A stretch of DNA of 64,000 bases from Rubrivivax sp. (GCA_016719535.1 JADJYX010000047.1:62001-126000), one strand, 5' to 3'. Shown: positions 1-8,832, counted from the stretch's first letter. Translations and numbers: made by a program. The notes: generated by a model from the letters alone, not told the origin.

Positions 1-659
1 GGCTGCGGCACCAGCACCATCGTCGCCGCGGTGATGATGCCCAGCGTGCCTTCGCTGCCGATGAAGAGGTCGCGCAGGTCGTAGCCGGTGTTGTCCTTGC
101 GCAGGCCCGACAGGCCGTCCCAGACCTCGCCGTCGGCGGTCACGACCTCCAGCCCCAGGCACAGCTCGCGCGCATTGCCATAACGCAGCACCTGCGTGCC
201 ACCGGCATTGGTGGCCAGGTTGCCGCCGATGGTGCAGCTGCCTTCGGCGGCCAGGCTCAGCGGGAACATCAGCCCCTGCGCGGCCGCGGCCTCCTGCACC
301 GCCTGCAGCACGCAGCCGGCCTCGACGGTGATCGCCAGGTTGGCGGCATCGAGCCCGCGCACGCGGTTCAGGCGCTGCAGGCTCAGCAGCACCTGGGTGC
401 CGCTGTCGTCGGGCACGCCACCGCCCACCAGGCCGGTATTGCCGCCCTGCGGCACCAGGCTCAGGCCGTGCGCGGCGCAGGCCCTGACCACGGCCGCCAC
501 CTCGGCGGTGCTGCCCGGCCGCACCACGGCCAGCGAGCGGCCGTGCCAGCGGCGTCGCCAGTCGGCTTCCCACGCCGAGCGGTCGCCCGCGCTCAGCACA
601 TGGTCGGGGCCGGCGGCGGCGGCGAGGGCGGCGAGGGCAGCGGATCGATCGAGGCTCAT
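1..659 (-). CDS. FAD-binding oxidase (FAD/FMN dehydrogenase, D-2-hydroxyacid type), partial
   Basis: This gene starts at ATG 659 and runs off the left edge, so only the first ~219 residues are visible. They form a PCMH-type FAD-binding domain. The nucleotide-binding loop reads PQGGNTGLVGGG (about residues 71-82), and a second FAD signature, TIGGNLATNAGG, lies near residue 140. This is the architecture of the GlcD / D-lactate / D-2-hydroxyglutarate dehydrogenase family, which oxidises 2-hydroxy acids with FAD. The substrate-binding C-terminal half is outside the window, so the substrate cannot be named. Its ATG overlaps the stop of the upstream DUF2069 gene by 4 bp (ATGA), so the two are probably cotranscribed. 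Confidence 0.85.
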   Translation of the reverse strand, partial: MSLDRSAALAALAAAAGPDHVLSAGDRSAWEADWRRRWHGRSLAVVRPGSTAEVAAVVRACAAHGLSLVPQGGNTGLVGGGVPDDSGTQVLLSLQRLNRVRGLDAANLAITVEAGCVLQAVQEAAAAQGLMFPLSLAAEGSCTIGGNLATNAGGTQVLRYGNARELCLGLEVVTADGEVWDGLSGLRKDNTGYDLRDLFIGSEGTLGIITAATMVLVPQ

Positions 660-1081
660 GGTTCGATGGCGGATGGGGCAGGGGTCCTGGGTCGGCGCGG
701 CAGCCGCAGCCGGATGTAGTGCACCACCAGCACGAACAGCAGCGCGGCCAGCACCACTTCGGCGCCGGCCAGCCACTGCGACAGGCCGCCTTCGCTGGTG
801 GCGCGCACCAGGCCTTCGGTGACATACAGCCAGACCAGCAGGCTCAGCCAGCGGTAGGTATAGAGCCGGTGCCGCCACAGCCCCGGCGCGCACAGCAGCA
901 GCGGCAGCACCTTGATGGCCCAGGTGCCGCGCCCGGTCGGGGCCAGCACCAGTTCCCAGGCCAGCCCCAGCGCGACCAGCAGCGCGAGGGTGACGGCGAC
1001 GAGGCTGCGCGCCCGGCGCACGGGCGGCGGCGCCTCGACGGCGGCGACGTCGTCCGAGGCCTCGGAAGCTGGCAAGGTCAT
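656..1081 (-). CDS. DUF2069 family inner membrane protein
   Basis: 141-residue protein with an N-terminal cytoplasmic stretch rich in Ala, Glu and Pro, then about four hydrophobic segments, ending in a basic tail. The arrangement (LALLVALGLAWELVL, a middle WRHRLYTYRW loop, then TEGLVRA) fits the DUF2069 family of small proteobacterial inner membrane proteins of unknown function. I chose ATG 1081 because longer starts would run into the divergent yihY region; only 18 bp separate the two start codons. It overlaps the downstream FAD oxidase by 4 bp. Function is unknown. Confidence 0.75.
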   Translation of the reverse strand: MTLPASEASDDVAAVEAPPPVRRARSLVAVTLALLVALGLAWELVLAPTGRGTWAIKVLPLLLCAPGLWRHRLYTYRWLSLLVWLYVTEGLVRATSEGGLSQWLAGAEVVLAALLFVLVVHYIRLRLPRRPRTPAPSAIEP

Positions 1082-1099
1082 GCTGGCATCATAGCCAGC

Positions 1100-2335
1100 A
1101 TGATCAACCCCACGGCCCTGGCCCTGGCCCTGGGCGAACGGCTGGGCCTGCTGGCGCAGACGCTGCGCAGCTGGCCCTGGTACGACACCGCGCGCACGCT
1201 GCGCCTGCGCTTTCGCGAGGACCGACTCGGCCTGTCGGCCGGCAGCCTGACCTTCACGACGCTGATCGCGCTGGTGCCGCTGCTGACGGTGATGCTGGCG
1301 GTCTTCACCGCCTTCCCGATGTTCGGCAGCTTCCAGGGTTCGCTCGAACGATATTTCCTGCAGACGCTGGTGCCAGAGGGCATTGCGCGGCCGGTGCTGC
1401 GGGCGCTGACGCAGTTTGCGGCCAACTCGCGCAGTGTGGGCTCGGTCGGCCTGCTGATGCTGGTCTTCACCGCGCTGTCGATGATGCTGACCATCGACCG
1501 CACGCTCAACGGCATCTGGCGCGTGCGAAGGGCACGGCCGCTGGCGCAGCGGGTGCTCGTCTACTGGGCCGGGCTGACGCTCGGACCGCTGGCAGTGGGC
1601 GTGAGCCTGAGCGTCACCAGCTATGCGGTGTCGGCGTCCAAGGGCCTGGTCGGCGCGCTGCCCGGCGGCGTCAACCTGGTCTTCGATGTGCTGCAGTTTG
1701 CGCTGCTGGCGGCGGCGATGGCCGGCCTCTTCCACTATGTGCCCAATACCTTCGTGCGCTGGGCCCATGCCTGGTCGGGGGGGCTCTTCGTCGCCGCGGG
1801 CTTCGAGGCAGCCAAGTCGGCGCTGGCCTGGTACGTGGAGTCGATGGGCAGCTTCTCGGCCGTCTACGGCGCCTTCGCCACGCTGCCCATCCTGCTGCTG
1901 TGGATCTACATGGGCTGGGTCATCGTGCTGCTGGGCGCGGTGATCGCCGCCTACGCGCCCAGCCTGCAGATGCGCGTGGTGCGCCGCGCCGACGAGCCCG
2001 GCGCGCGCTTCACGCTGGCGCTGGAGCTGCTGTCGCGGCTGCAGGCGGCGCGCACGGGTGCGGTGCGCGGCCTTTCGCTGCACGACCTGGCGCTGGCGCT
2101 GCGGCAGGATCCGCTGCAGATCGAGCCGGTGCTCGACCGCCTGATGCAGATCGGCTGGGTCGGCCGGCTGGAGGAGGCCGGTGCACAGCGCCATGTGCTG
2201 CTGGGCGAGCCGGCTTCGCTGCGCCTGGGCCCGCTGGTCGAGGTGCTGCTGCTGGCGCCGCGGCGCGTGTCCGAGCCGGTGGCCAGGCGCAGCGGTCTGC
2301 ACGACCTCACGCTGGCCGAGGTGCTGAAGCCCTGA
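1100..2335 (+). CDS. YihY/UPF0761 family inner membrane protein
   Basis: 411-residue membrane protein. The N-terminal ~290 residues match the YihY (BrkB-like) family: a REDRLGLSAGSLTFTTL entry segment, then about six transmembrane helices with the conserved LLLWIYMGWVIVLLGA helix pair near residue 275. The C-terminal ~120 residues are soluble and helical, resembling the winged-helix-like tail of betaproteobacterial members. The family was once called ribonuclease BN in error; its true role is unknown. ATG 1100 lies 18 bp from the divergent DUF2069 start, so the two share a very short promoter region. Its stop at 2335 abuts the fliR stop at 2336, with no room for a separate terminator. Confidence 0.85.
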   Translation: MINPTALALALGERLGLLAQTLRSWPWYDTARTLRLRFREDRLGLSAGSLTFTTLIALVPLLTVMLAVFTAFPMFGSFQGSLERYFLQTLVPEGIARPVLRALTQFAANSRSVGSVGLLMLVFTALSMMLTIDRTLNGIWRVRRARPLAQRVLVYWAGLTLGPLAVGVSLSVTSYAVSASKGLVGALPGGVNLVFDVLQFALLAAAMAGLFHYVPNTFVRWAHAWSGGLFVAAGFEAAKSALAWYVESMGSFSAVYGAFATLPILLLWIYMGWVIVLLGAVIAAYAPSLQMRVVRRADEPGARFTLALELLSRLQAARTGAVRGLSLHDLALALRQDPLQIEPVLDRLMQIGWVGRLEEAGAQRHVLLGEPASLRLGPLVEVLLLAPRRVSEPVARRSGLHDLTLAEVLKP

Positions 2336-3097
2336 TCAGCGGAAGAAGCCCAGCATGCGCTCCAGCGCCACGTTGAACGGCTGCTGCAGCGCCGGCAGCG
2401 TGAGCAGCAGGCCGAGCAGGCCCACGCCCAGCGTGACCGGAAAACCGACCGAGAAGACGTTGATCTGCGCGGCCACGCGCGAGATCACGCCCAGCACCAG
2501 GTTGACCATCAGCAGCATGGCGATCAGCGGCAGCGCGATCCACAGCCCCATCGAGAAGATCTCGGCGCCCCAGCGCTGAGGCTGTGCCGCACGCAGGAAG
2601 GCAAAGGGCTCGGGCCCGACCGGAAAGACCTGGAAGCTTTCCACCAGCACCGCGATCACCAGCAGGTGGCCGCCGCCGACGACGAACAGCCAGGCGATGG
2701 TGGTGCCCAGGAAGCGGCCGGTGGCCGTGCCCTGGCTGGCGGTGACGGGGTCGAAGAAGCCGGCGAAATTCAGCCCCATCTGCAGGCCGATGACCTCGCC
2801 CGCAAATTCGACCGCCGCGAAGACCACCCGCACCGCGAAGCCCAGCGCCAGCCCGACCACCAGCTGCTGCAGCACCAGCATGAAGGCGACGGGCGAATCC
2901 AGCGGCACCACCGGCGGCGCCGGCATCGAGGCCTGCGCGGCCAGCGCGATGAAGCCGGCCAGCGCCACGCGCACGCGCGCCGGCACCGTGCGCGTGCCCA
3001 GCACCGGCAGCGATGTGAAGAGCGCCAGCGCACGCAGGAAGGGCCAGAACAGCGGCGTCATCCAGGCCAGGACCTCGGCCTCGGTGAAGGCGACCAT
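2336..3097 (-). CDS. fliR: Flagellar type III export protein FliR
   Basis: 253-residue integral membrane protein with about six hydrophobic segments. The start, MVAFTEAEVLAWMTPLFWPFLRALALF, and the QMGLNFAGFFDP motif near residue 105 are typical of FliR. FliR joins FliP and FliQ to form the export gate through which rod, hook and filament subunits cross the inner membrane. It is the last gene of the fliLMNOPQR run, 13 bp after fliQ. Length is close to the usual ~260 residues. Confidence 0.95.
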   Translation of the reverse strand: MVAFTEAEVLAWMTPLFWPFLRALALFTSLPVLGTRTVPARVRVALAGFIALAAQASMPAPPVVPLDSPVAFMLVLQQLVVGLALGFAVRVVFAAVEFAGEVIGLQMGLNFAGFFDPVTASQGTATGRFLGTTIAWLFVVGGGHLLVIAVLVESFQVFPVGPEPFAFLRAAQPQRWGAEIFSMGLWIALPLIAMLLMVNLVLGVISRVAAQINVFSVGFPVTLGVGLLGLLLTLPALQQPFNVALERMLGFFR

Positions 3098-3110
3098 CGC
3101 CGCCCCGCCT

Positions 3111-3380
3111 TCAGCCGACCGCGCCCGGGATGCTCTGCAGCGTGCGCTGCAGGTATTCCACCAGCGTCTGCAGCATCCAGGGGCCGGCGAAGGCCAGCAC
3201 CGCGATCGCCGCCACCACCTTGGGCACGAAGCTCAGCGTGGCCTCGTTGAGCTGCGTGGCGGCCTGGAAGATGCTGACCAGCAGGCCGACCACCAGCACG
3301 ACGACGAGGATGGGGGCCGACACCATCAGCATCAGCATCAGGCCCTGCTGGCCGGCATCGAGGACTTGTTGCGGGTTCAT
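3111..3380 (-). CDS. fliQ: Flagellar type III export protein FliQ
   Basis: 89 residues, two transmembrane helices, with the family features APILVVVLVVGLLVSIFQAATQLNE and TLSFVPK. FliQ packs around FliP and FliR in the export gate. The length is canonical. A 103-bp gap separates it from fliP, unusually wide for this otherwise tightly packed operon; the gap carries a GC-rich hairpin repeat annotated separately. Confidence 0.95.
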   Translation of the reverse strand: MNPQQVLDAGQQGLMLMLMVSAPILVVVLVVGLLVSIFQAATQLNEATLSFVPKVVAAIAVLAFAGPWMLQTLVEYLQRTLQSIPGAVG

Positions 3381-3404
3381 GTAGGCCCCTCGTGCGCGGA
3401 GTAC

Positions 3405-3466
3405 CGCGCCCGATCCCCCGAGGGGATCCGGGCCGGCTTGGGAGCGGCCCGGCGCTCGGCCCGGCG
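3405..3466. repeat. GC-rich intergenic hairpin repeat, copy 1
   Basis: Sits in the fliP-fliQ gap. It contains a perfect stem GATCCCC-CGA-GGGGATC followed by a tail reading GGCTTGGGAGCGGCCCGGCG. The element at 28977-29047 has the same order: a CCCCCGAGGGG hairpin, then GGCTTCGGGCGGCCGGGCG. The two therefore look like members of one dispersed family. It lies inside an operon, so it may act as an mRNA processing or stability element; that is inference. Confidence 0.5.
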
Positions 3467-3483
3467 CGCGGACGGCGTGCAGT

Positions 3484-4287
3484 TCATGTGGCGAAGCTCG
3501 CCGCCAGCGAACCCAGCAGCAGGTTCCAGCCGTCGGCCAGCACGAACAGCATCAGCTTGAAGGGCAGGGCTACCAGCACCGGGCTCAGCATCATCATGCC
3601 CAGGCTCATCAGCACGCTGGCGACCACCATGTCGATGATGAGAAAGGGAATGAAGATCATGAAGCCGATCTGGAAGGCGCTCTTGAGCTCGCTGGTGACG
3701 AAGGCAGGCACCAGCACGCGCAAGGGCACCTGCTCGGCCTTCACGTCGGCCGGCAGCTTGGCCAGCCTGGCAAACAGCTGCACGTCGGCCTGGCGCGTCT
3801 GCTTGAGCATGAATTCGCGCATCGGCAGCTCGCCGCGCTTCAAGGCCTCGTCGAAGGCGATCTGGTTGGCGGCAAACGGGCGGTAGGCCTGTTCGTAGAC
3901 GCGGTCGAAGGTCGGGCCCATGACGAAGAAGGTGAGGAACAGCGACAGCCCCAGGATCACCTGGTTGGGCGGCGCTGCCTGCGTGCCCATGGCCTGGCGC
4001 ACCAGCGACAGCACGATGACGATGCGCGTGAAGCCCGTCATCAGCAGCAGCGTCGCCGGCAGGAAGCTCAAGGCGGTGAAGAACAGCAGCGTCTGCAGCG
4101 GCACCGAGAAGCTGGTGCCGCTGCCGCCCTGGCCGATCAGCAGCGGCAGGTTGCTGCCGCCGCCGGCGGCGGCGACGCCGCCCCCCTCGGCCTGCGCGGC
4201 GGCGGCGCCGGCGGCCAGCAGCAGCACGGCGCCCAGTGCGGTGGCGGGCGTGGTGGCGCGCGCGGGGCGACGCTCAGCGCGCATCAT
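3484..4287 (-). CDS. fliP: Flagellar type III export protein FliP
   Basis: 267 residues with an N-terminal signal-peptide-like segment (LGAVLLLAAGAAAAQAEG), a Gly-rich periplasmic linker, then the FliP core. Visible family motifs are MTGFTRIVIVLSLVRQAMGTQAAPPNQV and FIPFLIIDMVVASVLMSLGMMMLSPV. FliP is the main gate subunit of the flagellar export apparatus. Two ATG codons begin the frame (4287, 4284). It overlaps fliO by 14 bp, so translational coupling is likely. Confidence 0.95.
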   Translation of the reverse strand: MMRAERRPARATTPATALGAVLLLAAGAAAAQAEGGGVAAAGGGSNLPLLIGQGGSGTSFSVPLQTLLFFTALSFLPATLLLMTGFTRIVIVLSLVRQAMGTQAAPPNQVILGLSLFLTFFVMGPTFDRVYEQAYRPFAANQIAFDEALKRGELPMREFMLKQTRQADVQLFARLAKLPADVKAEQVPLRVLVPAFVTSELKSAFQIGFMIFIPFLIIDMVVASVLMSLGMMMLSPVLVALPFKLMLFVLADGWNLLLGSLAASFAT

Positions 4288-4621
4288 CGTCCTTCGTGCG
4301 GCGCAGCCGCTGCAGCAACGGCTGCAGCGCCGCGGCCGGCGCCGGCCGCGGTGCCTGGCCGTCGTCCTGTGGTGCCATCGTGTGCAGCTTGCTGATGCCC
4401 TGCGCCGTCACGCCCAGCACCAGCCACCGCCGTTGTTCGCCGCGGCCGACCTCGACCGTGACCACGCGCTGGCCGGTCGACAGCGGCAGCACCGCCACCA
4501 GGCGCGCGGTGCCGGGCAGCGGGGCCTGGCCCAGCGGCGTGCGCTTGAGGAACCACAGCGTCGCCGGGATGGCGACGATGACCAATCCCAGCCACAGCAG
4601 CGACGACCCGTCGTGAACCAT
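4274..4621 (-). CDS. fliO: Flagellar biosynthesis protein FliO
   Basis: 115 residues. One N-terminal transmembrane helix (LLWLGLVIVAIPATLWFL) is followed by a small cytoplasmic beta-rich domain (RLVAVLPLSTGQRVVTVEVG, WLVLGVTAQGISKLHTM) and a basic, proline-containing tail. This is the FliO layout. FliO stabilises FliP during assembly of the export gate. The position between fliN and fliP supports the call. The family is weakly conserved, so context carries much of the weight. Confidence 0.9.
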   Translation of the reverse strand: MVHDGSSLLWLGLVIVAIPATLWFLKRTPLGQAPLPGTARLVAVLPLSTGQRVVTVEVGRGEQRRWLVLGVTAQGISKLHTMAPQDDGQAPRPAPAAALQPLLQRLRRTKDDDAR

Positions 4622-4634
4622 GGGCGGTGCCTGC

Positions 4635-5090
4635 TCAGGTCCGGCTCAGCCGGCGCATGCGCTCGCTGGGGGTGACGATGTCGGTCAGCCGGATGCCGAA
4701 CTTGTCGTTCACCACCACCACCTCGCCCTGGGCGATCAGGAAGCCGTTGACCAGCACGTCCATCGGCTCGCCGGCCAGCGCCTCGAGTTCGACCACCGAA
4801 CCCTGCGCGAGCTGCAGGATGTGCTTGATCGGGATCCTCGTGCGGCCCAGCTCCACGGTGAGCTGCACCGGGATGTCGAGGATCATGTTGATGTCGTTGC
4901 CGGCACCCGTCAGCGCGGGCGCGGCTGCGGCGGCGGAAAAATTGGCGAAGGCGGCCGGGGCCACGCTCTGCGCCGGGCTCGCCACCTCGGTGCCGGCCGC
5001 GGCGGTGGGCGCCTTGCTTTCTTCCAGCGCGGCGGCCCATTCGGCGGCCATGCGGTCCTCTTCGGACATCTGGGTGTTGTCAGCTGGCAT
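4635..5090 (-). CDS. fliN: Flagellar motor switch protein FliN
   Basis: 151 residues. An Ala/Pro-rich N-terminal ~75 residues precede the C-terminal SpoA domain with the canonical run ILDIPVQLTVELGRTR, LQLAQGSVVELEALAGEPMDV and NGFLIAQGEVVVVNDKFGIRLTDIV. FliN forms the lower C-ring and binds CheY-P-responsive partners and FliH during export. It overlaps fliM by 11 bp. Confidence 0.95.
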   Translation of the reverse strand: MPADNTQMSEEDRMAAEWAAALEESKAPTAAAGTEVASPAQSVAPAAFANFSAAAAAPALTGAGNDINMILDIPVQLTVELGRTRIPIKHILQLAQGSVVELEALAGEPMDVLVNGFLIAQGEVVVVNDKFGIRLTDIVTPSERMRRLSRT

Positions 5091-6087
5091 GGTTGTCGAC
5101 TCCGATCCAGCTCAGGTTGGAGCTGGACAACATTTGTTCGATCTTGATGGCGTATTTGCCGTTGCTGGTGCCGTAGTGGCAGTCGAAGACCGGCACGCCG
5201 TCGACCTTGGCCTGGATGCTGGGTTCGAGGTCGAGCTCGATGAAGTCGCCCGGCTTGAACGACAGCAGCTGCTCGACGGTGGCCGGCGCCGTGCCCAGCT
5301 CGGCCACCAGCTCGACCTCGGCGGCCTGGATCTGGTGCTTGAGCAGGTTGATCCAGCGGCGGTCGGGCTCGACGGCATCGCCCTGGATGGTCGAATACAG
5401 CACGTCGCGGATCGGCTCCAGCGTCGAGTAGGGGATGCAGAAATGCACCGCGCCGGTGGTCTCGCCGATCTCGAGCGTGAAATTGGTCGACACCACGATC
5501 TCGCCCGGGGTGGCGATGTTGGCAAACTGCGGCTGCATCTCCGAGCGCTGGTATTCCAGGTCGAGCGGGTAGATGCCCTGCCAGGCGCGGCGGTATTCGG
5601 CGACGATGCATTCCACCAGGCGCATGATCACGCGCAGTTCGGTGGCGCTGAAATCGCGGCCCTCGATGCGGGTGTGAAACTTGCCGATGCCGCCGAACAG
5701 CGAGTCGATGACCGCGAACACCAGGCTCGGATCGCAGACGATCAGGCCCGAGCCGCGCAGCGGCTTCACCGACACCAGGTTGAAATTGGTGGGCACCACG
5801 ATCTCGCGCAGGAAGGCGCTGAATTTCTGCACCTTGATGCCGCCGATCGAGACCTCGGGCGACTTGCGGATGAGGTTGAACAGCCCGATGCGGATGTTGC
5901 GCGCGAAGCGTTCGTTGATGACCTCCATGGTCGGCATGCGACCACGGACGATGCGTTCCTGGTTGGCCAGGTTGTAGTCGCGGATGCCGCCCGAGGGGAC
6001 TTCTTCCTCCTCGAGCTTCTGGCTCTCGCCGGTGATGCCCTGCAGCAGGGCGTCGACCTCGTCTTGCGACAGGATCTGCTGGTTCAT
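5080..6087 (-). CDS. fliM: Flagellar motor switch protein FliM
   Basis: 335 residues. The N-terminal CheY-binding peptide reads QQILSQDEVDALLQGI. A CheC-like middle domain carries the GGxG motif of the family (SLFGGIGKFHTRIEGRDFS), and a C-terminal SpoA domain ends near ISNLSW-type residues. FliM is the C-ring component that binds phosphorylated CheY and reverses rotation. ATG 6087 lies 31 bp after fliL. Length matches the usual ~330 residues. Confidence 0.96.
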   Translation of the reverse strand: MNQQILSQDEVDALLQGITGESQKLEEEEVPSGGIRDYNLANQERIVRGRMPTMEVINERFARNIRIGLFNLIRKSPEVSIGGIKVQKFSAFLREIVVPTNFNLVSVKPLRGSGLIVCDPSLVFAVIDSLFGGIGKFHTRIEGRDFSATELRVIMRLVECIVAEYRRAWQGIYPLDLEYQRSEMQPQFANIATPGEIVVSTNFTLEIGETTGAVHFCIPYSTLEPIRDVLYSTIQGDAVEPDRRWINLLKHQIQAAEVELVAELGTAPATVEQLLSFKPGDFIELDLEPSIQAKVDGVPVFDCHYGTSNGKYAIKIEQMLSSSNLSWIGVDNHAS

Positions 6088-6118
6088 GCCACGGTCCGCG
6101 GGGATGTCTTGCGGGCTG

Positions 6119-6727
6119 TCACTGCACGATGAAGTTCGAGAAGTGCACGGCCACCACCGGCAGCACCACCTCGGGCTTCTTCTTCCGCTTCTTCTTCGGC
6201 TTGGGGTCGTCGTCGGCCGCTGCGTCCTCTTCCGCGGGCTCGTCGACCTCGAAGCCGAGCGCGCGTGAACTGGCGCGCTGGATCTCGACGGCCAGCTTGG
6301 CCTTGCCGTCGGCGCCCAGGATCTGCGCCGAGGTCTTGTGCGCCAGCACCATCAGGATGTTGTTGCGGATCGCCGGCATGAAGGTCTTCACCAGCGCCTC
6401 GGTCTTGGCGTCGTCGAGTTCGAGCGTCAGTGCGACCTGCGCGTAGCGCTCGACCTCGCGGTCGGCCAGGTTGACGGTGAAGGGGTCCAGCGGCGCGAAG
6501 GTCGGCACCGCCTTGGGGTCGCGCGTGGAAGCGGCCGCCTTCGGCCGGGCATTCTCGACCTGCGCCGTCTCCTCGCCGTCTTCGTCGACGGGCTTCTTCT
6601 TCAGCAGCATCACCGCGGCGCCACCGCCACCACCGAGCAGCAACACGGCGGCGGCAACGATGACGATGAGCTTCTTCTTGCCCTTGGGGGCGACTGGGGC
6701 TTCGGCGGCAGCGGCGGCGTTCGACAT
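6119..6727 (-). CDS. fliL: Flagellar basal body-associated protein FliL
   Basis: 202 residues. A short cytoplasmic segment and a single transmembrane helix (KLIVIVAAAVLLLGGGGGAAVMLL) are followed by a charged linker and the periplasmic FliL domain (FTVNLADREVERYAQVALTLELDD, IRNNILMVLAHKTSAQIL). An unusual Asp/Glu then Lys-rich insert (EEDAAADDDPKPKKKRKKKPE) precedes the C-terminal VHFSNFIVQ. FliL associates with stator units and supports motor torque. A 155-bp upstream gap separates it from fliK and contains a CCCCGG/CCGGGG hairpin (6746-6764), so a separate promoter is possible. Confidence 0.93.
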   Translation of the reverse strand: MSNAAAAAEAPVAPKGKKKLIVIVAAAVLLLGGGGGAAVMLLKKKPVDEDGEETAQVENARPKAAASTRDPKAVPTFAPLDPFTVNLADREVERYAQVALTLELDDAKTEALVKTFMPAIRNNILMVLAHKTSAQILGADGKAKLAVEIQRASSRALGFEVDEPAEEDAAADDDPKPKKKRKKKPEVVLPVVAVHFSNFIVQ

Positions 6728-6882
6728 GGCGTCCTCTCGGTGCGACCCCGGTCTTTACCCGGGGCCGTCGGCAGTGAGGGCCATTGTTCGGCAGGGGGGT
6801 GTCGCGGCAAGCCGCGAAAAGCGGCCCGAATCCCGGTCTATCCGAACCACCCGCGGGTCGCCGGGGCGGCGGTCCGCGGCGC

Positions 6883-8286
6883 TCAGGCGAAGACGTCGAC
6901 CTGGCCGGGGTGGCGCATGCGGCGCGGCGCGCTGGCGGCGGCCACGGCACCGGTGTCGGCGTTCGTGTCGGCGTCGCCGCCGCTTTCACCGCCGCGACCG
7001 GCCGGCGTGTCGGAAGCCTGGCCGTCGCGACCCTGGCCGCGCGGCTGCTGGAAGACACCGCCGCCGGTCAGCGTGAGGCCGGTCTCGCGCAGCGCGGCCG
7101 CCAGCGACGGCATGCCCTGCTCGAGCAGTTCGCGCGTGAGCGCGCTGTCGACCGCCAGCCGCACCTGCGCGGCGCTGCCGTCGAGCGTGATCTGCACGGC
7201 GATCGGGCCCAGCTCCGCCGGATGGACCTGGACGCGGGCCTCCTGCACGCCGTCGCGGGCCAGCACGGCGAGCTCGGCGCTCAGCCGCGGCACGAATTCG
7301 GGGGCGGTCACCGGCGTTGGCAGGTGCAGCTCGGTGCCTGGGCCGATGCCGCCGCTGGCGTGGCTGGCTGCCATGGCCTGCCCGGCGCTCGACAGCGCGG
7401 CGGCGAAGCCCTGCTGCGCCACCGCAGATGGGATCGGCGGCGATGTCGGACTGGCGTTCCCGTCGACGTATTCCGCGGTGCGCCGGCCTGCGCGGGCATC
7501 CGGGGTGTCGATGGGCACTGGCGCGCCGGCCTGGCCCTCAGTGTGGCTGCCGGCCGGTGAGGACCTGACCGGTTGGACAGCCGAGCCGGCCGGCGTGCTG
7601 CTGTCGGACTCACGCTGCAGGCCAACCGGCGGCGTCGCCAGGGTCCGCTCCTCCACGGCGGCGGCGGCATCGTCCTGTGGCGCCGCGGCGCTGGCCATCG
7701 CCGGTGCGACGCCAGTGCGCACCATGTCGTCGGTGACCGCTGCCGTGACGCCGGCCGGCAGCGCGTCGGTGGCGGATTTCATGGGCGCAGCCGCCTCCTC
7801 GGGTGGGCGCGGCAGCAGCGTGGCCAGCAGGGCCGCGGCTTCGGGGGCGGTGGCTTCGTCGTCGCTGACGCCCTGCAGGTCCGGGTCGTCCGCAGCGCCG
7901 TCGACAGCCGTGGCCCAGGCCTCACTGGTATCGACGGCGACGCCCCGTTCGCCGCCATGGGCACGTGCCTGCGCCAGCCAGCGCTCGACAGCGGCGCGCG
8001 CGGCCTGGGTGGCCGCCGTGGTCACCGCGGCGGCCGTGGGGATCCGGGGCCGACCCGGCGTGCGGACCGCGGCGGTGTCGGCGGCATCGTCGTCCGCGGC
8101 CGTAGCCCCGGATGTCTCGGAGGTGGGGGCGGCCGCTTCGGGGCCATCGGCCGCGGCGTCGGACGATGCCGACCGCAGCTCGCGGGCAAAGGCGTTGGGT
8201 TCGCCGTCGCGCGCAGGCGTCGGGCCGGCAGGCACCGGGCCGGGCAGGGTGGGCGGCAGGACGGCAGCGAGGGCGGGCGTATGCAT
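6883..8286 (-). CDS. fliK: Flagellar hook-length control protein FliK
   Basis: 467 residues. A long, low-complexity Ala/Asp/Pro/Thr-rich N-terminus (about 330 residues) is followed by a conserved C-terminal globular domain. Within that domain, ELAVLARDGVQEARVQVHPAELGPIAVQITLDGSAAQVRLAVDSALTRELLEQGMPSLAAALRETGL is the Flg_hook signature. FliK measures hook length and switches export specificity from hook to filament proteins. ATG 8286 (MHTPAL) is preferred; upstream codons overlap fliJ. Sequence divergence in the N-terminus is normal for this family. Confidence 0.9.
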   Translation of the reverse strand: MHTPALAAVLPPTLPGPVPAGPTPARDGEPNAFARELRSASSDAAADGPEAAAPTSETSGATAADDDAADTAAVRTPGRPRIPTAAAVTTAATQAARAAVERWLAQARAHGGERGVAVDTSEAWATAVDGAADDPDLQGVSDDEATAPEAAALLATLLPRPPEEAAAPMKSATDALPAGVTAAVTDDMVRTGVAPAMASAAAPQDDAAAAVEERTLATPPVGLQRESDSSTPAGSAVQPVRSSPAGSHTEGQAGAPVPIDTPDARAGRRTAEYVDGNASPTSPPIPSAVAQQGFAAALSSAGQAMAASHASGGIGPGTELHLPTPVTAPEFVPRLSAELAVLARDGVQEARVQVHPAELGPIAVQITLDGSAAQVRLAVDSALTRELLEQGMPSLAAALRETGLTLTGGGVFQQPRGQGRDGQASDTPAGRGGESGGDADTNADTGAVAAASAPRRMRHPGQVDVFA

Positions 8287-8305
8287 GACCGGTTCTCGTC
8301 GGGTT

Positions 8306-8779
8306 TCAGTGTTGCAGCGCCAGGCCCTGGCGGGCGCGGCGCAGGGCCAGGTGCTGGGCGGTCTCGTCGGTCTGGCGCTGGTCACGCCGTTCCTGCTGGC
8401 GCGCCTGCTCGGCCTGGCGGCGTTCGATCAGCTTCTTCACCGAGGCCACGCGCAGCTCGGCCTGCAGCAGCGCCTGCCGCACCGCGGTCACGCCGCGCTC
8501 GGCGGCGTCGATGTGACGCTGCTGCTGCGCCAGCGCCTCGTCCAGGCGCTGCATGAAGGACTGGTAGCAGTGCACGATCTCGATCGCGCCACCGCGGCCG
8601 AACTGCGCGCTCCAGCGCTGCGTGTACTCACCGCGGTAGCCGTCGAGCTGTTCGCCCTGTCGGCGGGCACGCAGCACGACTTCCTCGCCGCGGCGCAGCT
8701 CGCCGGCCAGGCGGTCGCGCTCCTGCGTGGCGCGGTCCAGCAGCAGGTTCAGCGCGTCGAGGGATGCAGGAGGGTTCAT
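8306..8779 (-). CDS. fliJ: Flagellar export chaperone / stalk protein FliJ
   Basis: 157 residues, almost entirely alpha-helical and charged, with heptad-like patterns expected of the two-stranded FliJ coiled coil (LDRATQERDRLAGELRRGEE, then VASVKKLIERRQAEQARQQERRDQRQTDE). FliJ sits in the FliI hexamer like the gamma stalk of F1-ATPase and helps couple the proton-motive force to export. Position between fliI and fliK is diagnostic. It is 19 bp from fliK. Confidence 0.9.
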   Translation of the reverse strand: MNPPASLDALNLLLDRATQERDRLAGELRRGEEVVLRARRQGEQLDGYRGEYTQRWSAQFGRGGAIEIVHCYQSFMQRLDEALAQQQRHIDAAERGVTAVRQALLQAELRVASVKKLIERRQAEQARQQERRDQRQTDETAQHLALRRARQGLALQH

Positions 8780-8832
8780 GCAAAGGCTCCGGGGTGGGCG
8801 GCGGGCGGCCGGCGGTGGGTCGGGTGCGGCGT

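Noticed and set aside
656..2302. 548-codon minus-strand frame across yihY
   Set aside because: Only its last 141 codons look like protein (DUF2069); the rest is Arg/Gln/His-rich shadow of yihY.
6746..6764. CCCCGG/CCGGGG hairpin upstream of fliL, considered as a terminator
   Set aside because: No T-tract follows and the stem is only 6 bp; the fliK gene lies beyond it in the other direction.
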